Below are positions 46,701-57,710 of a stretch of DNA of 64,000 nt, piece after piece. The notes under the pieces are model-generated. The model was not told the DNA's origin. It searched no databases and saw only the letters and a program-made list of their open reading frames with translations. Source of the DNA: Beroe ovata (taxonomy: Eukaryota > Ctenophora > Nuda > Beroida > Beroidae); the NCBI GenBank assembly GCA_946803715.1, contig CAMPET010000065.1:157060-221059 (forward strand), written 5' to 3'. A program made the translations under genes and the position numbers. Position 1 is the stretch's first letter. The number at the start of each line of letters is the position of its first letter.

Positions 46701-49700
46701 TGCGAATTCTGTAGCCTCAAAGGCAAAATCTAAGATCGATAGGTGGAAGAAAGTGATTTGAACATACCTAATGGACAGTGGACACACTGTCCAAATTAGA
46801 GTGACCAACTCACACATGCAGGATTTGGAAGGTGCGTCAGATAAGCTGGGTGAAATGAGGAGTGCTCTGACAGGTCTTGTCAACTTGCCAGATTACGATG
46901 ACAGGTGTGAACGTCTCAACAACCTGTCAAACAGGCTCGAGGCTTTCCTTAGTCCCAAACTCATTGCCACTTTCAATAACTACAAGTAAGTGCAGTGAAA
47001 CAATTCGATGACTGGGAGCATTCTCCTCATCTCATCATTCATTGATAATAATTTCCTCATCTCATCAGTCATACCAAGCCCCTGTTGTAAACATCCTGAC
47101 AACAGCCTTCTCCTCTATAACCCACCCCAATCCAACCCCTTATATTATTACTAACTTTCAGTGAGAAGGTGGGCGAAGCGGAGCTCTACTACCGCATATT
47201 CAGCGACATGGATAGGCGAGGTGAACTGTACAACTATTACTACCGAACGCACAAGACAAACTTCACAAAGCTATTCACAGAGCTCCGCACTTCTGGTCCA
47301 GTAGATTCATGGCTACACCAGTTCTACTCTTCACTTCTAGAGCTCTACCATGCTCAGGTTGATTAATTTAATTTTTCCCTATTACGTCTCTTTGTTTTCT
47401 CCTTGTATTGTGTCACGACATAATGACAAAAATGCGAAACCAAACAAAGAAAAGCAATGATGCCCGCAGTATGGGTGTCAGAGTTAAATAGGTTTGACTC
47501 CCGTACCATATTGTTTCGAAACGACATGAACCAATAATTGTTTTTCTAATTCTGAGATACACCTAGAGTTACAATAGTGTGTTGTCTACAGGTTTCGTGG
47601 ACCAGTCATGTGTTCGAAGACCATAACAACATAGTTCTATCACTGATAACACGATGTCTAGATGCTATTGACTTACAACATGATATCAGTAACTATATTG
47701 CCGATTCCCAAACCCCAGTCCTCGCTCTTCAGTCGCTTCTCGACATCATGACCAGGTACAAGTTTTTCAGTGAGTCAGAGAGTTTGCCTGTTTGTCGTGA
47801 GTGATTTTGTGTGCTTGTGTTTGTTCGCGTGTCACTGTCTTTTTGGCATGTTTTTCGTAACATCAGTGTTCACTATGCACACTTGTTATATGGTTATTCT
47901 TGCTGTGAAATTAACAGCTATATTCCCACTGTTTCAGGTTTGCATCCGCCCTATCTAGAGAGATATCATCAGCCCGAAGTGAAGTGATTGAACAGCTAGG
48001 TCGTGCCATAATAGCTCCCTACNACCCCCCCCCCCCATTCTATCATTTCCATTCTATCATTTTCAATCATATAAATTTACAATCGGAATACTGTTACATC
48101 GGATTACTGACGAATATGAGACGAAACTGTTCTACCATGGGCAATATTTTACCTACTGCTATGTTCGAGCAGTGTTTTTAACTTCTTCAGGCAGCATTAT
48201 TAAATTTATCCTTGTTCATTGCGAGTTTATTTCGAACCAATGATGTTATGGCTGTGCAGTCGCTTTATATGTGCTACGTTGACACCACTTCGTCATCGAA
48301 CGTGTCCTTGACACCACTTCGTCAGCATACGCTGCACCCACGATGGAATGAAGGAACGCAAGCACTGACGCGTATGCGACAAAACAGCACCCACAGCATT
48401 GAAACGAATATTGAAAGTTTAGGGTCGAAATTCCTCCTGACTCCCCAATTCAATTGATAAATATTTGACATTCACCAATTTCAGCGTATGAAGAACACGA
48501 GTTCTGACTCGTTGTCAGAGTTACACGCTAGTCTAAAACGTGTGACACCACAAGTACAACAGTACATTCCACTGTGTCTCAAACTGACACACGGCAATAC
48601 TCTGAGTGATGTTATTGCAGATATCGACTTCTACTTTGACCTTCTTGTGGAAAAGATCAATGTTTTTATCAAGTAAGTTAAGATATGGGTCATAGGGTTC
48701 AATGAGAAATAGCAGCTTTTTTCCAAATTTAAGATTGTATTGCTACGTAAATTGTACATTGGTACAATAGCTACGATGTGGCAATATTACGAAGTTACGT
48801 TGGTTTGCGTAGCGCGCAGATCTTTTCTCCAGTTCCGTAAAACCATGACAAACATTTTATAGACCATTTTTAGGCGCCGCGCGCGTGCGCGTTTCTATCA
48901 AATAGTATTCACTTTTCACCAATTCTCATCAAATGATGCCCATTTTCACCAGTTCATTTCTACTACAGGGAGATGAGGGTCGCTTTCGGGCTAGACGGAG
49001 CTACGAAGCCCCTCCTCCAAGAAGACCATTGGATCGGATTCCAATCATGCTTTCGATTTCTTCAGATACTGGGTTCGTTGTATGGCTCTGACAATCGAAT
49101 GTATGCCGCGCACTTATGTTTCACACCACGTTCATTCGTGTCTCAATGAGGAATGTTAACAAATCCCATGCCAGGTGAAGCATACCTCGACCTCCAGTCA
49201 TTCGAAGAGGAGACCATAGCGACGATCAGAGATCACAGTTTTGATAGGATAGACTTGATAGATATCAATTTCTGGAGAGATGCCGATGCTGCCAAATATG
49301 CTGCGAGTCAGAATCTACTCGAGTCTCTGATAGACGGATCGAAAACAAGCTTATTTGATAAACCCTTGGAATTGCTCAAAAACCCAATCAACCAAGCAAA
49401 TAAGATGTGCGTGGACTTTGTAATGTCTCATATCAAGGCAAACACGGATGGCGTTCACCTTAGCAAGGTATCTCACCATAAATTTTGATTGATGTGAAGA
49501 TTGAGTCCTCAAATTCTTCCACTTTTGGCCCCTTCTTCTATATCCGAATTAATCCTTATCCCTCCCCATCTTTGTCTGCAAAAGCCCGCTTTCTGGTGAA
49601 GCCTTTTCTTTGCGGTCATGGTCATGCCCCAATACTGATATCACATTTCCTAGGACTGGTTGAGTGAGGAGGGTGCAGTGTTCACCCCATCACCCCTCAC

Positions 49701-50538
49701 CTACATAACCACTCTGGGAGATTACCTCCTACTTCTACCACAACAACTCGAACCGTTCTTCGTTGAGGAGAATGTTCCTCTTGACACCACACTCCGACTG
49801 ATAGACTTTGCTTCGTACCCCGGCATGTCACAAGGTAACACCCAGATGTTGCCTTATTGTTGTCTTATTGTTGGGTCGACACTGGCACAAGTTGCCGTTA
49901 TTCTTGTTGCTTCAACCTTTAGTCTTCGCTTTTCAATTCGATGGATTTTACCGGTATGATCTTTATCCGCTGAAAAATGTTCTCCGCCAATAATTTACTC
50001 CGATCGCCAGTGAGATTTGATTCCTCATTGCAGATGTGGAGGGAGATGCATTTGCCTGGTTAACATGTGTTTGTAAGAGTACCATGTTTGCTCTTGTGGA
50101 AATGATTCTCAAGATACACAAACTAACTGGTAATTGGGCATAGATAATTGTGATTGAGATTGATATCCATCAGATAAAGATGTAATGTATCATGTCCGCT
50201 TGAAAACACTCAATTTAAAATCCTCTCCCAAGGGGCCGGGTGCAAGCAGCTAGCTGCTGATGTGGGGTATATTAGCAATGTCATGGGGGCTCTGGAGGTA
50301 CCTCTATCACGAGATATTGTGGATATATCACTCCTTCTTAACACTCCTTTTGACAAGTGAGTTCTTCATACCCTTAAAGATGGCAATCCCTCTTTCGAAA
50401 CAGTTAATATGCTCTGTCTCTCGTCGTAGCGATATTCTATTATGTTGCATTATATCCAGGATCGATAGTTCGGAAACTGAGCACATTCCCAAGTATCTAA
50501 GGAGTAAGATAGCAGCAATGCGGAGACCATTATGTTAA
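43711..50538 (+). CDS. COG7: COG7, conserved oligomeric Golgi complex subunit 7 (model broken by a duplication and a join)
   Basis: COG7 is a lobe B subunit of the COG tether for retrograde Golgi vesicles. Exons: 43711-43713 (ATG only), 43821-43934, 44129-44269, 44396-44542, 44783-44946, 45123-45318, 45553-45716, 45899-45983, then an n. After the repeated block they resume at 48485-48672, 48969-49072, 49175-49467, 49654-49834, 50034-50129, 50233-50356 and 50460-50538. Phases match at every junction outside the join. Human-like blocks are DYSKF...DLKQWVNGA, TLVMKLQL, QADNW, LVNLPDYDDRC, RLEAF, LPQQLEPFF, CKQLAADVGYISNVMGAL and the end LRSKIAAMRR. The end of the 45899 exon is lost at an n, removing roughly 15-30 residues before 48485. 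Exons 3 to 8 are repeated at 46168-48022 by an exact duplication that is probably artefactual. Confidence 0.9.
45985..48022 (+). repeat. Exact 2,038-bp direct duplicate of 43946-45983 (COG7 exons 3-8)
   Basis: Every frame in 43946-45983 recurs here with a constant offset of 2,039 and I saw no differences. Single n characters lie at both ends (45984 and 48023). The duplicated exons are at 46168-46308, 46435-46581, 46822-46985, 47162-47357, 47592-47755 and 47938-48022. A gene reading both copies would repeat the coiled-coil N-terminal half of COG7, which is not plausible for this subunit. Confidence 0.9.
48023..48484. other. Post-join sequence in COG7 intron
   Basis: Begins with an n and a C homopolymer (about 13 bases). 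An 81-codon frame at 48212-48457 has an upstream CTTCTTCAG acceptor. It does not match COG7, includes a local repeat (gacaccacttcgtca twice, near 48280 and 48308), and is left out of the model. Confidence 0.55.
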
Positions 50539-50905
50539 AGTGCGGGAATCGCCATCAGACAGATGTCATACAGTATTACTCTCATGTTAGAAACTAAAGT
50601 TGAATATCGCGGTTTAATGTGCAGGTTTTTGATTGATATTTTATTTGTATTGCGTAAGTATTTCAGACTTAATGCATGTTTTATTTTTTTGTTCAATAAT
50701 TGCAGTTAAATGTGTATGTTTCAGACGAGATAAATAACTGAATGATTATCTTTTGGCACAGCTATTTTCACATTCTCATTTATGACTAACTAAATGGAAT
50801 ATGTGACCATTCTCATTTCCTGTCATCATGTTTTTCAGCTCTTAACTTTCTCATTCATTAGAAAACATGATTTCAACCACTTAACTTTACCCCACTGTCT
50901 GTAGG
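50539..50905. other. COG7 3' flank and RPL23A promoter
   Basis: AT-rich. The ATG of RPL23A follows CTGTCTGTAG|G, a good acceptor, so a 5' non-coding exon of RPL23A probably lies here. No other feature. Confidence 0.5.
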
Positions 50906-51592
<687 letters not shown>

Positions 51593-51771
51593 AGCACTGG
51601 AAATTTTTATTTATCATTCACTGTGCCTTATTGGTTACTCGTCAACTACTGCCTTCCCTGCTTTATATTCAACCTGCTTTATATTCGACCTCATATGAGC
51701 TCATTTTTTACCCGATTCTCTCCAAGTTTTTACCCGATTTCACTCCATAACAACTCTCCACTGAAGCAGCC

Positions 51772-53289
51772 ATGGGTTTTGTGAAGGTTGTCAAGAACAA
51801 GGCTTACTTCAAGAGGTACCAGGTCAAGTACCGACGCCGCCGGGAGGGCAGGACGGACTACTTCGCCAGGAAACGGCTGATCATCCAGAATAAGAACAAG
51901 TACAACACCCCCAAGTACAGGCTCATTGTCCGGTTCTCCAACAGCAACATCATCGCTCAAGTGGCGTACGCTACAATTCAGGGTGACAAGGTAAGATAAC
52001 ACCCATTGATAGAGGAGGGCTGGCGAATTTTGTTTGTCAGCACATTTTGTTAACATGATCCTTCTCCTCGTTCTTTCTCCACAAATCATTTTTGCTGCAA
52101 CAAAAAAGTGCAGCAGTGTTGCTTGTTTCCGAATCCAACCCCCTCACTCCTCCCTATAACCCGTCTAGGTTGTGTGTGATGCCCCCTCACTCCTCCCTAT
52201 CACCCGTCTAGGTTGTGTGTGATGCCCCCTTCACACTCCCTATAACCCGTTTAGGTTGTGTGTGATGCCCGAGCTAGCGAATTGCCGAGGTACGGTATCA
52301 AGGCTGGCCTCACCAACTACCCTGCTTCCTACGCTGTGGGCCTTCTTCTGGCGAGACGTCTCAACCAGAAATTCTCACTCGACGAAACCTACAAAGGTAA
52401 TAGAGACACTTTGGAGGCGCATTGAGTGGCCTATAATAGTGAACATTTTCTGTAGACGTGCGTCATGAGGGCCGAGGGGTGCAAAATGAGCGGAGACAAT
52501 GTCTCTGATCACGTGTTTGTTTTCCCATTACCGGATTTCCTATTCAGGTGTTGAGGAGGTGACTGGAGAGGATTACTTTGTCGAGAAGGAGGGTGAGAGA
52601 GGTGCGTTCTACTGTGTCCTCGATACCGGTCTAGTCCGTACCTCATCTGGTGCCCGTGTGTTTGGTGTTCTGAAGGGAGCTGTGGACGGTGGACTCGATA
52701 TCCCACACTCCAACAAGCGATTCCCCGGATACGATGCTGAAAACAGTGAGTCACGCTCTCTCTCGTGTATCCATTTCCTCTCCTCTACTCAATCCCCAAC
52801 TCTCCCATACACTCCTATTGGGGTGTTGCCAATAATTGTGGGGTATCTTGTCCCTAACTGATTTTATCCCAGGCGAGTACAACGCGAGTGCACACAGATC
52901 AAGGATTGTCGGAGAGCACATCAGCAACTACATGCAGACACTCATGGACGAAGATGAGGAGGCGTACAAGAGACAGTTCGGCGCCTACAAGAAGGAGGGA
53001 GTCATGCCTGATATGATGGAGGACATGTACATCAAGGTACAGCCATGATATTATTCGGAGCAATGAATTTCTCACCTCGACTCTCTTCAATTTTCTCAAT
53101 CTTATCCACATGTACAACCACTCCTCTTTTCAGGCACATGAAGCAATCAGAGCAGACCCATCTCCAGCACCCAAGAAAGAGAAGGCCGCCGACTACAAGC
53201 CTAAGAGCTTCAAGAAACAGAGAATGTCTCTCCAACAGAGGAAGGGACGTGTCGCGCAACAGAAGGCTGCTTTCCTTGCTCTTCAATAA
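51772..53289 (+). CDS. RPL5: Ribosomal protein L5 (uL18)
   Basis: Exons 51772-51990, 52255-52396, 52548-52745, 52873-53036 and 53134-53289 join in phase to 292 aa (about 297 in vertebrates). uL18 carries 5S rRNA into the 60S subunit together with uL5. The start [19 protein letters not shown] is near invariant. Further blocks are [39 protein letters not shown]-type (here [18 protein letters not shown]), [19 protein letters not shown]-type (PDMMEDMY) and a basic C-terminus. The acceptor of exon 2 is the last of three tandem copies 43 bp apart; only the last keeps the frame open. Confidence 0.97.
52126..52270 (+). repeat. Triplicated 3' splice site of RPL5 exon 2 (43-bp unit)
   Basis: A unit ending in ccctataacccgtctag followed by gttgtgtgtgatgcc occurs three times, with exon-like starts at 52169, 52212 and 52255. 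Each has a pyrimidine-rich tract and AG. Use of 52169 or 52212 would add 86 or 43 bases and bring an in-frame TGA within about 18 codons. Confidence 0.9.
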
Positions 53290-53756
53290 TTTATGTTGGT
53301 CTGTTTTTATCTTTATGACAAAGATTGACTTTCACTTGTCACAATGACAAAAATACCGATCAGAATTACATAACCCGATCACGGTATTCAGGGCCCGTTG
53401 AGGGTCCAGTGATCACCCTTGTGTAGTATGCGTCACATCAGTGCTTTGAACCGGCTGATCGAGTGCATGCTCGTACGGCACGCGCGCAAAATAATTCATT
53501 TCTAGCGCGAACGGTATCTTTATAAAAGACAATTTCCGCGCGTTACATCCTACTTTGAGAAGACCGTCTTTAATCGATCGGTGTATTACAGATTAACTCC
53601 AAATTTCCAATTAGATGACGTCGAAAAATAAGATATAGCAATGATCCAGGTCGTTGATATTAAATCTGAAAGGTGTAAAAATCTGAATCATAGATTGAAG
53701 TACAAAATTTATCACTGAAATTTCTAAAAAATGGTCACTAATTCTCTAATTGCAAA
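53290..53756. other. Convergent intergenic region
   Basis: 3' flanks of RPL5 (plus) and AMDHD2 (minus). A small acgcgcgc patch lies near 53480. Nothing else was recognised. Confidence 0.5.
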
Positions 53757-55022
53757 TCAAGCATCAAATCCTACAAAATTGTCAGACCTATAAACACAAT
53801 CGCCCCCAATAAATGTAGCTAGAACATTAACATCAGAATCAATAATGACAAAGTCAGCAGCAGTCCCAAAATCGAGAGTACCGTATAGATCAGTACACTT
53901 CAGCAATTCTGCTGGGTGTTTGGTGGCACAGTTCACTGCCTCTATGAGTGTACACCCAGACTCCTTCCTAAAGTGATGTATGCACGAGTTCATGGTGGCT
54001 ACACTCCCTGCTAACACATCCGAGCCGCTTACTACTGCCCTCCTGCCACTCACAGTCACTGACTGAGCGCCAATACAATGTGACCCATCTCCCAACCCCA
54101 TAGCCGCCATGGCGTCTGTAACAATCACTGCACACTCAGCGTTTGTTCTGTGCGCTATTCTAAGTGCGGCAGGGTGTGTGTGAATACCGTCAGCGATAAT
54201 ACCGTAGTAACACTTCCGGTTTATCTTGATGCTAGAGAGGATACCGACAATGCCAGGGTCGCGGTGGTGAAATGGCTCCATCGCGTTGAACAAGTGTGTG
54301 ATGAAAGTGGCGCCAGCGTTAACGCCCCCCTCCGCTTGATCAATATCGGCGCCAGAGTGTCCAATGGAGCACACCACGTTGTTCTTAGTGAGAATGCTGA
54401 TCATGTCACATGCGTTAGGAAGCTCGGGAGCTATTGTCATGATGGTAATATTGCTCATTGACCCGAAGAACTGGTCAATGTCCGCCTCACTTGCCAAACA
54501 TTCCTGCTGAATGAATTCGGCAGGGTGCGCGCCACGCTTGTCAATGTTCATGAAGGGTCCCTCAACATGAGCCCCCAACACAGCAGCGCCCTGTATAGCA
54601 TTCCCACGTTCCTTCCTCAGCAAGGGCAGAGCTGTGTGATACGCAGTTGAGGGAGAGGAGATCATGGTGGGGCAGAATCCTGTGATACCGAACTGTGTTA
54701 TTTTCTTCCTAAACAGTGCCAAGTTACTCCGCAAATTGTCGAGATCAGAGGAAAAGTCCACTCCAAATCCACCGTTAATCTGAACCTCAATGAACCCCGG
54801 CACGATGATCTTGCCCTGACAATCAAATGTTCTGTCAGCTGTCTTCCTGCTGCTCCAGAAATAGTGTTTCGGGTCGATGATGAGTCCGTCAGCAACCCAC
54901 AGGTCGTCTGAGAGCAGCTTGTCATCTCGTAGCAGGAGACAGTTAGTGTACCGTGTCACCATGGCCATACTACCCATTCGAGGGAGGGGGAGAAAGGTCA
55001 GAAAGTGGAAAATACTGCCCAT
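53757..55022 (-). CDS. AMDHD2: N-acetylglucosamine-6-phosphate deacetylase
   Basis: Intronless, 421 aa (about 409 in vertebrates). It hydrolyses GlcNAc-6-phosphate to glucosamine-6-phosphate and acetate in cytosolic amino-sugar recycling, opposing the hexosamine pathway. It has the amidohydrolase barrel: PGFIEVQINGGFGVDF (75-90), AHVEGPF with metal-ligand Glu154, SIGHSGAD with His222, THLFNAM with His243, HHRDPGIVG (252-260), DGIHTHP (278-284) and catalytic TDAMAAMG with Asp303. The closing beta-sandwich has GTLDFGTAADFVIID. Met16 (54977) or Met21 are plausible starts, because the first 15 residues are not conserved. It lies convergent to RPL5. Confidence 0.95.
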   Translation of the reverse strand: MGSIFHFLTFLPLPRMGSMAMVTRYTNCLLLRDDKLLSDDLWVADGLIIDPKHYFWSSRKTADRTFDCQGKIIVPGFIEVQINGGFGVDFSSDLDNLRSNLALFRKKITQFGITGFCPTMISSPSTAYHTALPLLRKERGNAIQGAAVLGAHVEGPFMNIDKRGAHPAEFIQQECLASEADIDQFFGSMSNITIMTIAPELPNACDMISILTKNNVVCSIGHSGADIDQAEGGVNAGATFITHLFNAMEPFHHRDPGIVGILSSIKINRKCYYGIIADGIHTHPAALRIAHRTNAECAVIVTDAMAAMGLGDGSHCIGAQSVTVSGRRAVVSGSDVLAGSVATMNSCIHHFRKESGCTLIEAVNCATKHPAELLKCTDLYGTLDFGTAADFVIIDSDVNVLATFIGGDCVYRSDNFVGFDA

Positions 55023-55285
55023 TCAGTGAGAGGAAACACAGATTTCAGGAATCACGAGAACGCTTGGAGAACGATTATTTCTCGAGACAATCATCATCGC
55101 ATTCAATAACTCATGTAGATCAATCAGTGTATGTGTGGATCGATATTTCGCTAAAGATGAACACAATTACATTATCACAGAATCTTCACTGCACTGTTTC
55201 ATAGTTGTATAGAAATATTCTCCATCCCATTTGTAGAAATCGCAATCCAGGAACGAAAACACAGGAATCGTATTACAATATAGTG

Positions 55286-56155
55286 CTACCTCACTACACA
55301 CACTGAATCATAATGTTCACCCAGCCCGTATTTGAACTTGTAGTACAGCAGAATTATGGGATCAGCTTCGTAATCCTGGCCGAACACAATTGGCGGCACA
55401 TCCGCCTGTAGAATCTTGATCGGCACCTGCAGATGTGAGCTGATGGCATGTGCCTCGTGCATGCCACCCCACACGCCATTTCCCCGTATTTCCTGGCAGT
55501 AAGTGGCGAATTCCTCCTCGCTAAGCACGTCCCCCGTGTGTGGGTGCACGAGGTACGGTAAGAAGTCGGCCACGTTTTCTGACATGTACTGAGCAGCCAC
55601 CCCTCGCAGTTCATCCACACTGTTACTCGTGCCCCGCACGTGTAACTGGTGCTGGACAGCGTAGAACATGCAGTTACCATCCGCTGGTATCTCGTGGATC
55701 TGCATGCCGAGTGACGTCACGAGTTGCGAGAGTTTCAGATGCTCTTCCGATCGCTTCGTCACTTCAAACTGCATCTCATCCATTTCAGCAAGTTTCTTCT
55801 GAGTTGCTGCTGCCTTTGCTTCCCTTCTCTTTTCCGCTTTGCTCATTTTCTTGACTGGTGCCTCAGTTGTCTCCAGTTGAAGCTCATTATTTTGATTGGT
55901 GTCACTATTCTCAACTTTACTCCCTTCCAAACTCTTTAACTCCTCATCATGCTTGTCACTCAACTCTTTCTGTAGAAGTGCTATCTCCTCCACAGACTTC
56001 TTCTTTGCTTTTTTATCACCCTTCGGAACAGCTTTTTTTATAGCCTGGATTTTTGCTTGCAATTCTTTTGTTTCCTTTCTATGACGTTCTCTCAAATCCT
56101 CTTCAATCATTGAGCAAACCTGTGGGTGACGATAAGTCTTCTGTGGACATTTCAT
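55286..56155 (-). CDS. OTUD6B: OTU-domain deubiquitinase, OTUD6B-like
   Basis: Frame of 289 aa. A charged coiled coil (about 16-145, with RHRKETKELQAKIQAIKKAVPKGDKK split in two runs) precedes an OTU cysteine protease domain (about 150-285). Catalytic residues visible are Asp159 and Cys162 in PADGNCMFYAV and His281 in GLGEHYDSV. OTUD6A/B enzymes remove ubiquitin in the cytoplasm, and OTUD6B is linked to translation and proteasome control. A CACCCACAG acceptor lies within the first codons, just before Met16 (56110). The first 15 residues may therefore be intronic, with the start either at Met16 or in an upstream exon. OTUD6B is a better match than OTUD6A because 6A is a mammalian retrocopy. 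Confidence 0.92.
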   Translation of the reverse strand: MKCPQKTYRHPQVCSMIEEDLRERHRKETKELQAKIQAIKKAVPKGDKKAKKKSVEEIALLQKELSDKHDEELKSLEGSKVENSDTNQNNELQLETTEAPVKKMSKAEKRREAKAAATQKKLAEMDEMQFEVTKRSEEHLKLSQLVTSLGMQIHEIPADGNCMFYAVQHQLHVRGTSNSVDELRGVAAQYMSENVADFLPYLVHPHTGDVLSEEEFATYCQEIRGNGVWGGMHEAHAISSHLQVPIKILQADVPPIVFGQDYEADPIILLYYKFKYGLGEHYDSVCVVR

Positions 56156-56496
56156 ATGTTTGTATCGGGATGGAAGGTAGAGTTATACTTACTTCCGATT
56201 GAATTGTGAGAAAATTAGACGCTGATTGATATTTAATAACCGCTGGAGTAAAGATAATTAAACAACATTATAATGAGGTAATTTTTTGAACACTAAACAA
56301 TGATTGTTTGGGAAAAGGCACCTGATACATCTAAGTCATGTCAGTAGAGCAGTTTCATATCAGAGGTGAATAAAACCAATCAAACAGTTACCATTTTATT
56401 GTTAAAATCTTCAGCAATTTATAACAGTGTTGGAGATGTGATAAAATAGTAAATACGTTGAAGAACACAAACTCTGAGTCTGGTGCAGTTGCCCCC
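56156..56496. other. Spacer between OTUD6B and TBP
   Basis: AT-rich, no feature recognised. It must hold the OTUD6B promoter and the TBP 3' end. Confidence 0.5.
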
Positions 56497-57183
56497 TCAT
56501 TTTTTCCTGTAACTCTTCAGAATTGGGTAGATATGCTCGAATGCGTCTGTAATATCCTTCCTATCTTTAGCACCTGTCAGCACCACTTTCCCCGACACGA
56601 ATATGAGCAGGACTATCTTGGGCATCAGCATCCTGTATATCAGACCGGGAAATAGCTCTGGTTCGTAATGGGAAAACTGCCCGTGTTGCGCGTACAGACC
56701 CTCTAGTCGGATAGGGAACTTCACGTCACAACTCCCAACCATGTTCTGAATCTTGAATTCGGTGAATTTTGCCGGGAACCCCAGTTTCTGCACGACACGT
56801 GCGTATTTGCGCGCAGCAAGCCGCGATTCCGCCTCGCTCTTTGCTCCTGTGCACACCATCTTGCCACTGTTGAAAAGGAGGGCAGTGGTGCGCGGCTCTC
56901 TGATTCTCATGATCACTGCAGCAAACCGTTTGGGATTATACTCAGCATTTCTAGCGTGTAGAGCTATTTGTTTGAGGTCAAGCCTGCAAGCGAGGTTAAC
57001 TGTAGATACTATGTTTTGTATTGTTGGCTCTATGCCATGGTCCATAGGGGTGGAGGGGGTGAAGGGGATAGCAGGAGAGTTCATGCTGTAGTAGGATGAG
57101 GGCCCGGGGGTAGGAACCGGCTGGAGATCGGACAGAGACGGTGCAGCTAAACTGACACTGGGGGGTCCGTCATAGTCACTCAT
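56497..57183 (-). CDS. TBP: TATA-box-binding protein
   Basis: Intronless, 228 aa. TBP nucleates TFIID, SL1 and TFIIIB at Pol II, I and III promoters. The variable N-terminus (1-50) is Pro/Ser-rich and lacks a polyglutamine tract. The saddle core (51-228) starts [20 protein letters not shown] and contains both direct repeats, with [58 protein letters not shown]-type ([14 protein letters not shown]) and [16 protein letters not shown]. Small changes such as LYAQHG for the usual LVLTHQ and KDRKDI for VRxEI are seen, but the DNA-binding residues appear intact. It is TBP proper, not the divergent TRF2/TBPL1. Confidence 0.97.
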   Translation of the reverse strand: MSDYDGPPSVSLAAPSLSDLQPVPTPGPSSYYSMNSPAIPFTPSTPMDHGIEPTIQNIVSTVNLACRLDLKQIALHARNAEYNPKRFAAVIMRIREPRTTALLFNSGKMVCTGAKSEAESRLAARKYARVVQKLGFPAKFTEFKIQNMVGSCDVKFPIRLEGLYAQHGQFSHYEPELFPGLIYRMLMPKIVLLIFVSGKVVLTGAKDRKDITDAFEHIYPILKSYRKK

Positions 57184-57710
57184 AATTCTTCCCTAATGGT
57201 AACAACTGTCATTTAGAATGGAACAAGCTATTGATTAAACTCAATTATCATAATCATGGCTGTTATGAATGCTATAAAGTGGAGATATCCAAATCGTGAA
57301 AGCAAACAATTATCAGAATTATCAAAATAGCATTACTTTAAAACTTAAAAGATACACATTCATTTTCATCAATACAAAAAAAAACTTGAATACATTATCA
57401 AATTATAAGAACGTCAACTGTCAATGAAAATAATGCGTTAGTTATCTTATAACCTTATATTTCAATGGCTAAATTTGATTATCGTTCATAACAAAGATGG
57501 TCATATTCAGAATCGACTAATTTTTAGTTCAATTGTCTCTATGATAGTCTTCCATCATGGTATCGGGATCAAGCAAGAAATAAATCAAAATCGTGTGGAT
57601 AATCAACATATTACCGTAAGAAGGGAGGGGAAATCCTCTCAACATTTCAAAAAATCTTGGAGTTCAACTGTACAACTAGTTCTATTTATTGGAACGTCTC
57701 TCTTAAAACT
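57184..57710. other. Spacer between TBP and the orphan KH-like gene
   Basis: AT-rich, with an A homopolymer near 57377. No exon or RNA gene recognised. Confidence 0.5.

Noticed and set aside
48185-48457. COG7 exon candidate after the n join (frame containing NDVMAVQSLYMCYV)
   Set aside because: It resembled a COG7 segment at first, but the exon at 48485-48672 fits that same segment much better and in phase.
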